Source of the DNA: Polynucleobacter sp.
GTDB lineage: Bacteria; Pseudomonadota; Gammaproteobacteria; Burkholderiales; Burkholderiaceae
NCBI GenBank assembly: GCA_024642065.1
Contig: JAHEBW010000001.1
Location: forward strand, 1 to 64,000
DNA length: 64,000 nucleotides
Direction of reading: 5' to 3'
A program made the translations under genes and the position numbers. Position 1 is the stretch's first letter. Every line of letters begins with the position of its first letter. Below are positions 44,606 through 53,838 of this stretch, piece after piece. The notes beneath the pieces are model-generated. The model was not told the DNA's origin. It did no database searches and saw nothing but the letters and a program-made list of their open reading frames with translations.

Positions 44606-45514
44606 TCAGCTAGGCATTTCTGGCTGTAAGGTCACATGATCAATGTCATGTTTTTCTCTCAGCATCTTATTAATTCTTTCCAAGGTGATAGGCCAATCTT
44701 GCAGATCTCTCACCTCAACATGGCCAATCAAAGCGGGATGCCCTGGTGTCATTTCCCAAACATGAAGATCATGCACAGAGAGAACCCCTGGGACTTTTGC
44801 CAGATCTTGACCTACCAAAATGTAATCAATATTGTGTGGCACCCCTTCCATAAGGAAGTGATAAGACTCTCTTAAAACATCTGCTGTAGAACGCAAAACC
44901 AAGAAACAAACAAATAAAGAGAGGATCGGATCAATTTGCATCCAGCCGGTGTACTGAATCACGACACCAGCAATCAATGCTGCAACTGAACCCAACAAGT
45001 CACCCATGACGTGAACTAAAGCAGCTTTGGTGTTAACACTTTTCTTATCTCTAGATAAAACCCAAGCCACTACCAAGTTAATGATCAAGCCAATGATGGC
45101 AACAATGGTGACCGTTTGACCTTGAACTTCATGGGGATCTTTAAATCTGGTCAAAGCTTCATAAGCAATCCAAACTACCAAAAGCAACATCGCTAAACCG
45201 TTGATGAATGCCGCCAATGATTCTGCGCGACCAAAGCCAAATGAATGCTTAGCTGAAGGTGGTCGCTTGGCAATGATTTGAGCCAGGAGCGCCAAACCTA
45301 ATGCTGCCGCATCAGTCACCATATGTCCGGCATCAGAAATAAGAGCTAGAGAGTTAGACCAAAAGCCGGCAACAACTTCAATACCAGCAAAAGTAAAAGT
45401 GAGCAGTAAAGCAATCAATAAGATAGCTTTACTGTGATCCTCTCGAAAGTGAAGATGTTGTGCATCACCCTTCTTGTGAGCGTGTAAATGTGTAGAAGGG
45501 TGTGCCTTAGTCAT
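44606..45514 (-). CDS. Cation diffusion facilitator (CzcD/ZitB-type Zn2+ exporter)
   Basis: 302 residues. Six membrane helices; metal site residues H and D in SDAGHMVTDA (TM2) and HVMGDLLGS (TM5); His-rich N-terminus (HPSTHLHAHKKGDAQHLHFRED) typical of zinc/cadmium/cobalt CDF exporters; C-terminal cytoplasmic domain with VHDLHVWEMTPGH. Exchanges a divalent metal for protons at the inner membrane. No regulator neighbour is visible. It lies between bdhA and scoB on the same strand but is functionally unrelated to them. Confidence 0.92.
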   Translation of the reverse strand: MTKAHPSTHLHAHKKGDAQHLHFREDHSKAILLIALLLTFTFAGIEVVAGFWSNSLALISDAGHMVTDAAALGLALLAQIIAKRPPSAKHSFGFGRAESLAAFINGLAMLLLVVWIAYEALTRFKDPHEVQGQTVTIVAIIGLIINLVVAWVLSRDKKSVNTKAALVHVMGDLLGSVAALIAGVVIQYTGWMQIDPILSLFVCFLVLRSTADVLRESYHFLMEGVPHNIDYILVGQDLAKVPGVLSVHDLHVWEMTPGHPALIGHVEVRDLQDWPITLERINKMLREKHDIDHVTLQPEMPS

Positions 45515-45536
45515 TCAATCCTCAGTGAGTAGATAC

Positions 45537-46187
45537 TCAAACAGCGCTGGTATCTAGTTTGCAACCTGTTTTAGAAATAACTTCTTCTTTAGTCACACCA
45601 GGAGCTAACTCGACTAACTTCATACCTGTTGGGGTCACATCCATCACAGCCAAATCAGTAATGATGCGGCTGACGACACCAACACCTGTTAATGGCAGAT
45701 TACATTTCGGCAAAATCTTGATGTCTTCAGTGCCATCTTTTTTCTTGGCCACATGTTCCATCAAAACAACCACATGCTTAACACCAGCCACCAAGTCCAT
45801 GGCGCCGCCCATACCTTTAACCATCTTGCCTGGGATCATCCAGTTCGCCAAGTCACCAAATTCGCTAACTTGCATCGCGCCCAAGATCGCAATATTGATC
45901 TTGCCGCCACGGATCATGCCAAATGAATCTGCTGAAGAAAAAATAGCAGAGCCAGGCAAAGTTGTAATTGTTTGTTTACCCGCATTGATTAAGTCAGCAT
46001 CTACTTTGTCATCTGTTGGGAATGGACCAATACCCAATAGACCATTTTCAGATTGAAGCCAAACTTCAATGTCAGCAGGCACATGATTAGCTACCAAAGT
46101 TGGTAAGCCAATGCCTAAGTTAACGTAGTAACCATCTTTTAATTCTTTTGCTGCACGAGCAGCCATCTCGTCACGATTCCATGCCAT
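45537..46187 (-). CDS. scoB: 3-oxoacid CoA-transferase subunit B
   Basis: 216 residues. Carries the catalytic Glu47 in the SENG motif (46-49, [10 protein letters not shown]), with [16 protein letters not shown] before it and [18 protein letters not shown] after. With ScoA transfers CoA from succinyl-CoA to acetoacetate. A glutaconate/3-oxoadipate CoA-transferase is the alternative assignment; the bdhA neighbourhood favours acetoacetate. It begins 12 bases after scoA. Confidence 0.92.
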   Translation of the reverse strand: MAWNRDEMAARAAKELKDGYYVNLGIGLPTLVANHVPADIEVWLQSENGLLGIGPFPTDDKVDADLINAGKQTITTLPGSAIFSSADSFGMIRGGKINIAILGAMQVSEFGDLANWMIPGKMVKGMGGAMDLVAGVKHVVVLMEHVAKKKDGTEDIKILPKCNLPLTGVGVVSRIITDLAVMDVTPTGMKLVELAPGVTKEEVISKTGCKLDTSAV

Positions 46188-46199
46188 GATTCTTGCTCC

Positions 46200-46898
46200 T
46201 TAAGCCTTAGTAACAGTGCGCTGCTCGATGCGCTTTTCTGGGTTCTTGTTCAATACGATTCTGTGGACATAAATACTTGGCGTATGAACATCAGCTGGTT
46301 CAAAGGTACCGTTCTCAACGATCTCTTCAACTTCCACCACTGTTAACTTACCTGCCATGGCACACATAGGATTGAAGTTTCTGGCTGTGTGGCGATAAAC
46401 CAAATTGCCAGCCTTGTCTGCTTTCCATGCTTTTACGAGAGCAATATCTGCTACCAAAGAACGTTCCATGACGTATTTTTCGCCATCGAACTCACGAATC
46501 TCTTTACCTTCAGCAACAATCGTACCCACACCAGTTTTAGTGAAGAAGGCAGGAATGCCACAGCCACCTGCACGTAGCTTTTCAGCCAAAGTACCTTGAG
46601 GCGTGAATTCCAATTCCAACTCACCTGCTAAGTACTGGCGTTCGAATTCTTTGTTTTCTCCAACATATGAAGAAATCATTTTTTTAATTTGACGTGTTTC
46701 TAATAATTGACCCAAGCCAAAACCATCAACACCTGCGTTGTTAGAAATAGCTGTTAGGTTCTTTGCGCCGGTATCACGCAAAGCTGCAATCAAGGCTTCT
46801 GGAATGCCACACAGACCAAAACCGCCCACGGCAAGCGTTTGCCCATCTTTAATAATGTCAGCCAAGGCTTCCTTCGCTGAACCAAAAACCTTATTCAT
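46200..46898 (-). CDS. scoA: 3-oxoacid CoA-transferase subunit A
   Basis: 232 residues from ATG 46898 ([16 protein letters not shown]), with GGGAG about 6 bases upstream; a TTG two codons earlier is not needed. CoA-transferase family I signature [16 protein letters not shown], and [27 protein letters not shown]. Forms the A subunit of succinyl-CoA:3-ketoacid CoA-transferase. Preceded by a long inverted repeat at 46962-47000 that may be an operator. Divergent from etfD. Confidence 0.93.
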   Translation of the reverse strand: MNKVFGSAKEALADIIKDGQTLAVGGFGLCGIPEALIAALRDTGAKNLTAISNNAGVDGFGLGQLLETRQIKKMISSYVGENKEFERQYLAGELELEFTPQGTLAEKLRAGGCGIPAFFTKTGVGTIVAEGKEIREFDGEKYVMERSLVADIALVKAWKADKAGNLVYRHTARNFNPMCAMAGKLTVVEVEEIVENGTFEPADVHTPSIYVHRIVLNKNPEKRIEQRTVTKA

Positions 46899-46961
46899 CA
46901 ACAACTCCCAATTGAATTAAACCAATACCGAAATCTTTTAATCGCTTTGCAACAAGCCCAT

Positions 46962-47000
46962 TTATATAAGCAATCTATATGCCAAAGATTACTTATATAA
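46962..47000. repeat. 15-bp inverted repeat upstream of scoA
   Basis: Arms TTATATAAGCAATCT and AGATTACTTATATAA match at 14 of 15 positions around a 9-base centre. It lies 64 bases before the scoA start in the 278-bp scoA/etfD divergent gap. The rest of that gap (to 47176) is AT-rich with no gene. Confidence 0.85.
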
Positions 47001-47176
47001 CATCGACTTGACGGAAAGTTGACATAAAAAGCGAGCTCAACTGGTATTTCACTCAAGAAAACCAGAAAATCATTAAACTTCAATACCTTATATTAAATTT
47101 TCATAAAGAAAATAAATAAAGTAATTAGAATTAAAGCCTTGCTTTCTAGTAGCTTAGCTTATTTTAGGAATACCCC

Positions 47177-48850
47177 ATGAATACCGCCCCAGAAATTCTG
47201 TCCCAATTTGGCCCAAGAGAGTCTATGGACTACGACGTTGTTGTCGTGGGTGGTGGTCCAGCTGGTCTATCAGCGGCTATCCGCTTAAAGCAGTTGGCAG
47301 CTGAAAAAGGCCAAGATATTTCTGTATGCGTGCTCGAAAAAGGTTCAGAAGTGGGTGCACATATCCTTTCTGGTGCAGTGATGGACCCGATCGGTATTAA
47401 TGAGCTCATCCCGAATTGGAAAGAAAAAGGCGCACCACTCAATACAGCAGTGACTGAAGATCGCTTCATGTTTTTAACAGAAAAGAAGTCTTTGACAACT
47501 CCAAACTGGATGTTGCCTGCTTGTTTTCAAAATCATGGCAACTATATTGTTAGCTTGTCTAACTTCACTCGCTGGTTGGGAACTGAGGCAGAAAATTTAG
47601 GCGTTGAAATTTTCCCGGGCTTCCCTGCTTCTGAAATAATTTATGGCGATCAAGGCGAAGTTCTTGGTGTGAGTACTGGTAACTTAGGCGTTGGCAAAGA
47701 TGGCCAAGCTACCGATCAGTTCCAACTAGGCATGGAACTACGCGCCAAATACACTTTGTTTGCTGAAGGTTCTCGCGGCCATTTAGGCAAACAATTAATT
47801 ACTAAATATTCTTTAGATGCCAATTGTGATCCGCAAAGCTATGGCATTGGTATTAAAGAGCTATGGGAAATTGATCCGGCTAAGCATCAAGAAGGTTTGG
47901 TGATCCACACAGCAGGTTGGCCACTTTCATCTGATACTTATGGCGGTTCGTTTTTGTATCACTTAGAAAATAATCAAGTAGCTGTTGGTTTTGTAGTTGG
48001 CTTGTCTTATAGCAACCCACACCTCAGTCCTTTTGAAGAATTCCAACGCTACAAAACACATCCATCGATCCGCACCTTCTTTGAAGGTGGCAAACGTATC
48101 AGCTATGGAGCAAGAGCTTTAACTGCAGGTGGTTTAAATAGCCTACCTAAAACTGTATTCCCGGGCGGCGCATTAATTGGCTGTGATGCGGGCTTCTTAA
48201 ATGGCTCACGCATCAAGGGCAGTCATGCAGCGATCAAGACTGCCATGCTGGCAGCTGAAGCAGCTTTTGAAGCAGTTGGCGCGGGCAGATCTGCTGATGA
48301 GCTATCTGCATACCCTGAAGCATTTAAAAATAGTTGGCTACATACAGAGCTCAAAAAATCTCGTAACTTCAAACCTTGGATGTCTAAAGGTTTGTATGTA
48401 GGTACCTTGATGGTGGGCATTGAGCAAAAACTATTGGGCGGCAACGTTCCTTGGACCATCCACAACACCCATGCTGATCATGAGTGCTTAAAGCCTGCAG
48501 CTGAATGTCAACCGATCAACTATCCAAAACCAGATGGAGTGATTAGTTTTGACAGACTTTCTTCAGTGTTTATCTCTAACACCAATCATGAAGAAAACCA
48601 GCCGGCTCACTTAACACTGAAAAACAATCTTGTACCGATTGATACAAATCTCAAGTTATACGATGGTCCTGAGCAGCGTTACTGCCCTGCTGGCGTTTAC
48701 GAATATGTTGAATCAGATGCAGGCAAGCAATTACAAATCAATGCGCAAAACTGTGTACATTGCAAAACTTGCGACATCAAAGATCCAACTCAAAATATTG
48801 TTTGGCTCAACCCAGAAGGTGGTGGTGGCCCGAATTATTCAGGCATGTAA
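47177..48850 (+). CDS. etfD: Electron-transfer flavoprotein:ubiquinone oxidoreductase
   Basis: 557 residues. Takes electrons from ETF (fed by acyl-CoA and related dehydrogenases) and passes them to ubiquinone at the inner membrane. FAD motif VVVVGGGPAGLSAAIRL near residues 20-36; central LSGAVMDP and GSHAAIKTAML; C-terminal 4Fe-4S domain with Cys residues in RYCPAGVYEY and NCVHCKTCDIKDPTQNI. Start ATG 47177 with AGGAA about 9 bases upstream. No etfAB in view. A strong terminator follows. Confidence 0.96.
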   Translation: MNTAPEILSQFGPRESMDYDVVVVGGGPAGLSAAIRLKQLAAEKGQDISVCVLEKGSEVGAHILSGAVMDPIGINELIPNWKEKGAPLNTAVTEDRFMFLTEKKSLTTPNWMLPACFQNHGNYIVSLSNFTRWLGTEAENLGVEIFPGFPASEIIYGDQGEVLGVSTGNLGVGKDGQATDQFQLGMELRAKYTLFAEGSRGHLGKQLITKYSLDANCDPQSYGIGIKELWEIDPAKHQEGLVIHTAGWPLSSDTYGGSFLYHLENNQVAVGFVVGLSYSNPHLSPFEEFQRYKTHPSIRTFFEGGKRISYGARALTAGGLNSLPKTVFPGGALIGCDAGFLNGSRIKGSHAAIKTAMLAAEAAFEAVGAGRSADELSAYPEAFKNSWLHTELKKSRNFKPWMSKGLYVGTLMVGIEQKLLGGNVPWTIHNTHADHECLKPAAECQPINYPKPDGVISFDRLSSVFISNTNHEENQPAHLTLKNNLVPIDTNLKLYDGPEQRYCPAGVYEYVESDAGKQLQINAQNCVHCKTCDIKDPTQNIVWLNPEGGGGPNYSGM

Positions 48851-48851
48851 A

Positions 48852-48886
48852 TAAAAAAGAGTCAGATTCGTCTGACTCTTTTTTCT
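48852..48886 (+). terminator. Bidirectional terminator with UUCG loop after etfD
   Basis: AAGAGTCAGA-TTCG-TCTGACTCTT: a 10-bp stem capped by a TTCG tetraloop, with A-rich 5' flank and T-rich 3' flank. It separates etfD from the convergent permease. Confidence 0.95.
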
Positions 48887-48898
48887 TCTTTGTTTTTA

Positions 48899-48937
48899 TC
48901 TCTTCTTTTTATCTTTTCTTTTTATCTTTTCTTTTTT
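48899..48937. repeat. Three tandem 13-bp pyrimidine repeats
   Basis: Units of TCTTTTCTTTTTA type at 48899-48911 (first copy variant), 48912-48924 and 48925-48937 run directly up to the stop codon of the permease gene. The whole 48881-48937 stretch is T/C only except for a few bases. Confidence 0.85.
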
Positions 48938-48938
48938 G

Positions 48939-50084
48939 TTATTTGTTCTCTTTAACTTGGCGCATGCATAAATAGCCTATCAAGCTACTGAGGGCTGCGA
49001 CACCAAAAACGTGCTCCGGCGCCCAATGTTCCCAAACCCAACCTGCGCACAAACCACCTACTGTGCCACCGATGCCGTATGAAACCGTGGTGTGCAATGC
49101 CTGACCTCGGGCTTGTAATGGTCCAGAGAACCATGTCTGTAACATTTTGATACTGGCACTATGGTTGGCACCAAAGGTAGCAGCGTGCATCAATTGCGCA
49201 ATGATCAAAGCAATGAGATTAGGCCAGTAAGCCATCAATACAAAACGAAGGATGGCAATCAGATATGCGGCCAATAAAATATTTTTAGTACTGAATCTGC
49301 CAAAGAAATGACTTTGGTAATAAAAGAAGATCACTTCCGCTAAAACACCTAACATCCAAAAGAGACCAATCTCCCCTTTGGAGTAACCCATTTGATCTAG
49401 ATAGAGCGAATAGAAAACATAAAAGGATGCGTGAGCAAAGATCATCCAAAAGTTAGCGGACAAGAACCATTGCAAGTGTGTGTTTTTTAAAACATGAGAA
49501 AACTTCACCACCGCATGTTCAGTCACCTCTATTGCAGGCTCTCGCAACGCTTTGGTTAAGAGGGTCATGATGATGAGCGCAGCCATACCAAACCATGGGA
49601 AGCTTTCGATACCAAAGTATTCAAACCAAGCACCTGCTCCCAAGACCATCGTGATAAAGCCAATGGAACCCCAAAGTCTTAATCGTCCATAACGCTGATC
49701 AAAGCCGTTCTCACGGTGTAATGCATGGACTGTTGCCGCCTCACCCAAAGGCATCAAACTACTGATAACAGTATTTAATAAAAACATCCAAATCAATAAA
49801 GCCAAATAATCTTCTAAGAAAAAGATGCCAGCAAAGATGATGCAAGCGGCTAGAGAAGTTAAGCGCATGATGCCTAGGCGATCTCGACGAACGTCTGCCA
49901 ACCAGCCCCAAGCAAAAGGGCCCATGATTCGGGTGATTTGGAACATCGACATCAGAACAGCAATTTCAATCGCACCAAAACCTCGGCTTGCAAAGTACAA
50001 GCTGGAATACGGCGACATCAAGCCGATATAAGCAAAATAGAAAAAGAAAAACGCCGCAAAAGCCAGCCGTACGAGACCGGTCAT
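48939..50084 (-). CDS. MFS transporter, LacY/HcaT-like (3-phenylpropionate type)
   Basis: 381 residues, about 12 membrane helices. FAYIGLMSPYSSLYFASRGFGAIEIAVLMS with GPFAWGWLADVRRDRLG is the MFS helix 2-3 loop; the second half begins near residue 200 (LQWFLSANFWMIFAHASFYVFYS). The pattern fits the MFS_1-like/PPP (HcaT, YdeE-like) group. Substrate unknown. Convergent with etfD; starts 13 bases after aroC. The last codons KENK run into a tandem repeat. Confidence 0.85.
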   Translation of the reverse strand: MTGLVRLAFAAFFFFYFAYIGLMSPYSSLYFASRGFGAIEIAVLMSMFQITRIMGPFAWGWLADVRRDRLGIMRLTSLAACIIFAGIFFLEDYLALLIWMFLLNTVISSLMPLGEAATVHALHRENGFDQRYGRLRLWGSIGFITMVLGAGAWFEYFGIESFPWFGMAALIIMTLLTKALREPAIEVTEHAVVKFSHVLKNTHLQWFLSANFWMIFAHASFYVFYSLYLDQMGYSKGEIGLFWMLGVLAEVIFFYYQSHFFGRFSTKNILLAAYLIAILRFVLMAYWPNLIALIIAQLMHAATFGANHSASIKMLQTWFSGPLQARGQALHTTVSYGIGGTVGGLCAGWVWEHWAPEHVFGVAALSSLIGYLCMRQVKENK

Positions 50085-50097
50085 GACGTTTCTCTAA

Positions 50098-51198
50098 TTA
50101 AGGACGTTGCGCTGGGATACGAGGTGTGTCAACTTGAACATCACCGCATTGAGCACGATGACGTAAGACATGATCCATGATGACCAATGCCAACATCGCC
50201 TCAGCGATAGGCGTTGCACGAATACCCACGCAAGGATCATGACGACCCTTCGTTTGAATCACAGCAGGGTTACCTGCGCGATCAATCGATTGTTTTGGTG
50301 ACATGATGGATGAAGTTGGTTTGATAGCAATTGATACAACCACATCCTGCCCACTGCTAATACCGCCTAAAACACCACCAGCGTTATTACTTGCAAAACC
50401 ATCACTGAACATTTCATCGCCATGTTCACTGCCTTTTTGAGCAACGCTCTTAAAGCCTGCGCCAATTTCAACGCCTTTGACAGCATTGATACCCATCATG
50501 GCATGTGCAATGTCAGCATCTAACTTATCAAAAATAGGCTCGCCCAAACCAACAGGAACACCTGTTGCAACGACTGTTAAGCGTGCGCCACATGAATCAC
50601 CTGCTTTACGCAAAGTGTCCATATAAGTTTCTAATTCGGGAATGATCTTGGCATTAGGTGCAAAGAATGGATTTTGAGAAATCTGCGTTGCATCTTCAAA
50701 CGGAATCTCTAAGTCGCCCAACTGTGTCATGTAACCGTAGAAGTTCATGCCATATTGCTCAGCCAACCATTTTTTAGCCACAGCAGCTGCAGCCACTACA
50801 GGCGCAGTTAATCGTGCTGATGAACGGCCACCACCACGCGGGTCACGAATGCCGTATTTATGCCAATAGGTATAGTCGGCATGACCAGGTCTAAAGCTAT
50901 CCAAAATATTGCCGTAGTCTTGACTACGTTGATCAGTATTGCGAATCACCAAGGCGATTGGTGTGCCGGTTGTCTTACCTTCAAAGACACCAGAAAGAAT
51001 CTCTACCTTATCTTCTTCTTGGCGCTGGGTCACATGTCGAGATGTGCCAGGCTTACGACGATCTAAATCACCCTGAATATCTTCAACAGATAAAGACATT
51101 CCTGGCGGGCAGCCGTCGATAACGGCGCCAATCGCGGGTCCATGAGATTCACCAAAAGTGGTGATACGAAATAAGTGTCCTAGTGTGCTTCCAGCCAT
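50098..51198 (-). CDS. aroC: Chorismate synthase
   Basis: 366 residues. Converts 5-enolpyruvylshikimate-3-phosphate to chorismate using reduced FMN, the last common step to aromatic amino acids. Signatures [45 protein letters not shown] (with the RGGGRSSAR box) and [24 protein letters not shown] 51198. Upstream gap to the CBS gene holds a 10-bp inverted repeat. Confidence 0.97.
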   Translation of the reverse strand: MAGSTLGHLFRITTFGESHGPAIGAVIDGCPPGMSLSVEDIQGDLDRRKPGTSRHVTQRQEEDKVEILSGVFEGKTTGTPIALVIRNTDQRSQDYGNILDSFRPGHADYTYWHKYGIRDPRGGGRSSARLTAPVVAAAAVAKKWLAEQYGMNFYGYMTQLGDLEIPFEDATQISQNPFFAPNAKIIPELETYMDTLRKAGDSCGARLTVVATGVPVGLGEPIFDKLDADIAHAMMGINAVKGVEIGAGFKSVAQKGSEHGDEMFSDGFASNNAGGVLGGISSGQDVVVSIAIKPTSSIMSPKQSIDRAGNPAVIQTKGRHDPCVGIRATPIAEAMLALVIMDHVLRHRAQCGDVQVDTPRIPAQRP

Positions 51199-51221
51199 GC
51201 CTACATTATGGCATTGGTCTG

Positions 51222-51250
51222 AGGTGAAGGTACAGATTTGACCTTCACCT
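51222..51250. repeat. Perfect 10-bp inverted repeat before aroC
   Basis: Arms AGGTGAAGGT and ACCTTCACCT around a 9-base loop, 24 bases upstream of the aroC ATG. No U-tract on either strand. Confidence 0.85.
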
Positions 51251-51278
51251 TGATGAAATTAGTAAATTTAGTGATTAA

Positions 51279-51737
51279 TTACTTGTTTTCAGCAACCGGC
51301 TCTTCAGTTGGCCAATCGCGGATGTAGGCTTTGAGCATGGTGTTTTCGAAGCTCTGAGCTTCCACCACTGCTTTAGCTACGTCATAGAAAGAAATCACGC
51401 CCATCAATGTGCCGCTATCCATGACTGGCAAGTAACGTACGTGCTTATCTAGCATCATGCGACGGACGTCATCCAAGTCAGTTTCTGAGGTACAGGTCAA
51501 AGGGTTCTTTTCCATCACTTCACCAACATGGGCTGTACCCAAGGTGCCATGACTCTTAGCCAAGGTATCAATCACCTCACGGAAAGTGAGTACGCCAACT
51601 AATTTGGAGTATTCCATCACAACCAAAGAGCCGATGTCTTTTTCCGCCATCACATGAACTGCAGCAGACAAGGATGTCTCTGGGGCTACGGTGTAAAGAG
51701 TTGCCCCTTTAAAACGCAAAATATCGCTGACTTTCAT
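51279..51737 (-). CDS. CBS-domain pair protein
   Basis: 152 residues consisting of two CBS domains: first TLYTVAPETSLSAAVHVMAEKDIGSLVVME, second NPLTCTSETDLDDVRRMMLDKHVRYLPVMD with the adenosyl-binding-type GVISFYDVAKAVV. Such stand-alone pairs bind AMP/ATP/SAM and regulate partner enzymes; none is identifiable here. Short acidic C-terminal tail. AGGAGA sits about 9 bases before the ATG. It may share a transcript with aroC. Confidence 0.9.
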   Translation of the reverse strand: MKVSDILRFKGATLYTVAPETSLSAAVHVMAEKDIGSLVVMEYSKLVGVLTFREVIDTLAKSHGTLGTAHVGEVMEKNPLTCTSETDLDDVRRMMLDKHVRYLPVMDSGTLMGVISFYDVAKAVVEAQSFENTMLKAYIRDWPTEEPVAENK

Positions 51738-51841
51738 GCCAATCTCCTTTATTAGTTGATGACTCTAGTCTATCAGTAGCTTTCAATGGAGGCTATACCC
51801 TCACAATCAGGGCTTACCCCCACCCTTACTAGCCCTAGAAT

Positions 51842-52681
51842 CTATTTAGATCGTTCCCAGGCTCTCATGATAGGCATATTGGCCACCAATGTGGCGCCCG
51901 CCAAGGTGACCCACCAAGTCATGTAAATCCATACTAGGAATAGAGGCAATATGGCAAAAGCACCATATACCGTCTTATATAGCGGGAAGTTAGCGGCAAA
52001 CCATGCAAAGCCAAATTTAGCGATTTCAAAAACAATACCGGCGCATGCCCCACCCCAAACAGCATCAGATAACTCTACTTTTTCATATGGAAGAATTTTG
52101 TAGACCACGCTGAAGGACAAAATCGACAAAATAATGGGGAAGATCGCAGCGACAAAGTTAAAGCCAATACTCAAAGGCCCAATCCAACCTTTCGACGCAC
52201 TTAAGACCATGGAGCTTAAGTAAATACTCAAGCCCAGCAATAAGGGTCCTAAGACTGTTGCCACCAAATGAATGCCCAGTCTTTTAAAGAATGGGCGAGG
52301 GTTTTGAACACCCCAAATACGATTAAAGGCATTTTCAACAGTAATAAGTGTGAAAAAGATACCGATCACCAAACCTACCGTACCAAAGATGGTTAAGCCT
52401 TTCGCTTTAAGGGCAAATTGATTCAGGTACATCAAAATCGGATCACCAATATTGCCCGGGATCAGGTTGTCAGATAACCAATTTTGAAATGAGCGTCTTA
52501 AGCTTAAGAAACGCGGCATGGCAGCCAACAAAGCAAAAGAAACCGTTACCATGGGCACAATTGACAAAATAGTCGTAAATGAGAGGCTTGCCGCCATCTC
52601 ATTGATACGCACTACCTTGGCGCATTGGCGCATGTAGCGGAAAAAATCGAGAATAGAGTCTTTATGACGAATTACTTGCAC
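51842..52681 (-). CDS. YihY/BrkB family inner membrane protein
   Basis: 279 residues from GTG 52681; a TTG at 52717 would add 12 residues but overlaps wrbA. About six membrane helices. Core: NEMAASLSFTTILSIVPMVTVSFALLAAMP, ENAFNRIWGVQNPRPFFKRLGIH and YGAFAILPLFLVWIYMTWWVTLAGA. The family (once misnamed RNase BN, BrkB) has no certain function. Divergent from wrbA with almost no gap. Confidence 0.87.
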   Translation of the reverse strand: MQVIRHKDSILDFFRYMRQCAKVVRINEMAASLSFTTILSIVPMVTVSFALLAAMPRFLSLRRSFQNWLSDNLIPGNIGDPILMYLNQFALKAKGLTIFGTVGLVIGIFFTLITVENAFNRIWGVQNPRPFFKRLGIHLVATVLGPLLLGLSIYLSSMVLSASKGWIGPLSIGFNFVAAIFPIILSILSFSVVYKILPYEKVELSDAVWGGACAGIVFEIAKFGFAWFAANFPLYKTVYGAFAILPLFLVWIYMTWWVTLAGATLVANMPIMRAWERSK

Positions 52682-52707
52682 GGCTCTATCATAAGCAAGA
52701 TAACTAA

Positions 52708-53334
<627 letters not shown>

Positions 53335-53354
53335 GTTATTAAAGGTACTGATTG

Positions 53355-53783
53355 ATGTCTACTGAAAATTATCAAGACCCAGCACTTCAACCTAAAGAAC
53401 ACTGGCGTTTAATCGCATGGTTTTCTTGGTTTGCTTTGATTGCACTATGCATTCTGTGGGAATCTCTCTTAGCCCCAATTAAGCCAGGTGGCTCTTGGGC
53501 GGTGATCAAGGTATTACCGATGCTGTTTGCCTTAAAGGGTATCTGGCAAGGCCGCAACTACACCATGCAATGGTCTTCGATGTTGGTGATGCTCTACTTC
53601 ATTGAAGGTGTTGTTCGCTTAAATGACCCTGGTTTGTCTGCTTATTTAGCAGCCTTAGAAATTCTTTTGAGTTTGATCGCTTATTTTTCATTATTGGCTT
53701 ATTTAAAACCTTTAAAGAAAGTTGCGAAGCTAAAGAAACTGGCGCTCGAGAAAGCTGAAGCCGAAGCAAACAAAGAAAAATAA
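53355..53783 (+). CDS. DUF2069 inner membrane protein
   Basis: 142 residues from ATG 53355 (the codon before is TTG, also possible). Four membrane helices: about 18-38, 48-62 (VIKVLPMLFALKGI), 72-86, and 98-116. The C-terminus is Lys/Glu-rich and cytoplasmic. Family DUF2069 has no known function and is often beside wrbA in proteobacteria, suggesting a shared operon. AAAGG lies about 9 bases upstream. Confidence 0.85.
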   Translation: MSTENYQDPALQPKEHWRLIAWFSWFALIALCILWESLLAPIKPGGSWAVIKVLPMLFALKGIWQGRNYTMQWSSMLVMLYFIEGVVRLNDPGLSAYLAALEILLSLIAYFSLLAYLKPLKKVAKLKKLALEKAEAEANKEK

Positions 53784-53838
53784 TTACTAAGATAATTATC
53801 AAAATAAAAAAGACATCTATAAAAATATCGAGGAAGAC

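Noticed and set aside
46898..47083. 61-codon frame upstream of scoA
   Set aside because: Runs through the inverted repeat, no SD, unlikely codon use.
48760..48975. Plus-strand frame over the etfD end and Phe-rich tail
   Set aside because: Out-of-frame shadow of etfD running through a terminator and the pyrimidine repeats.
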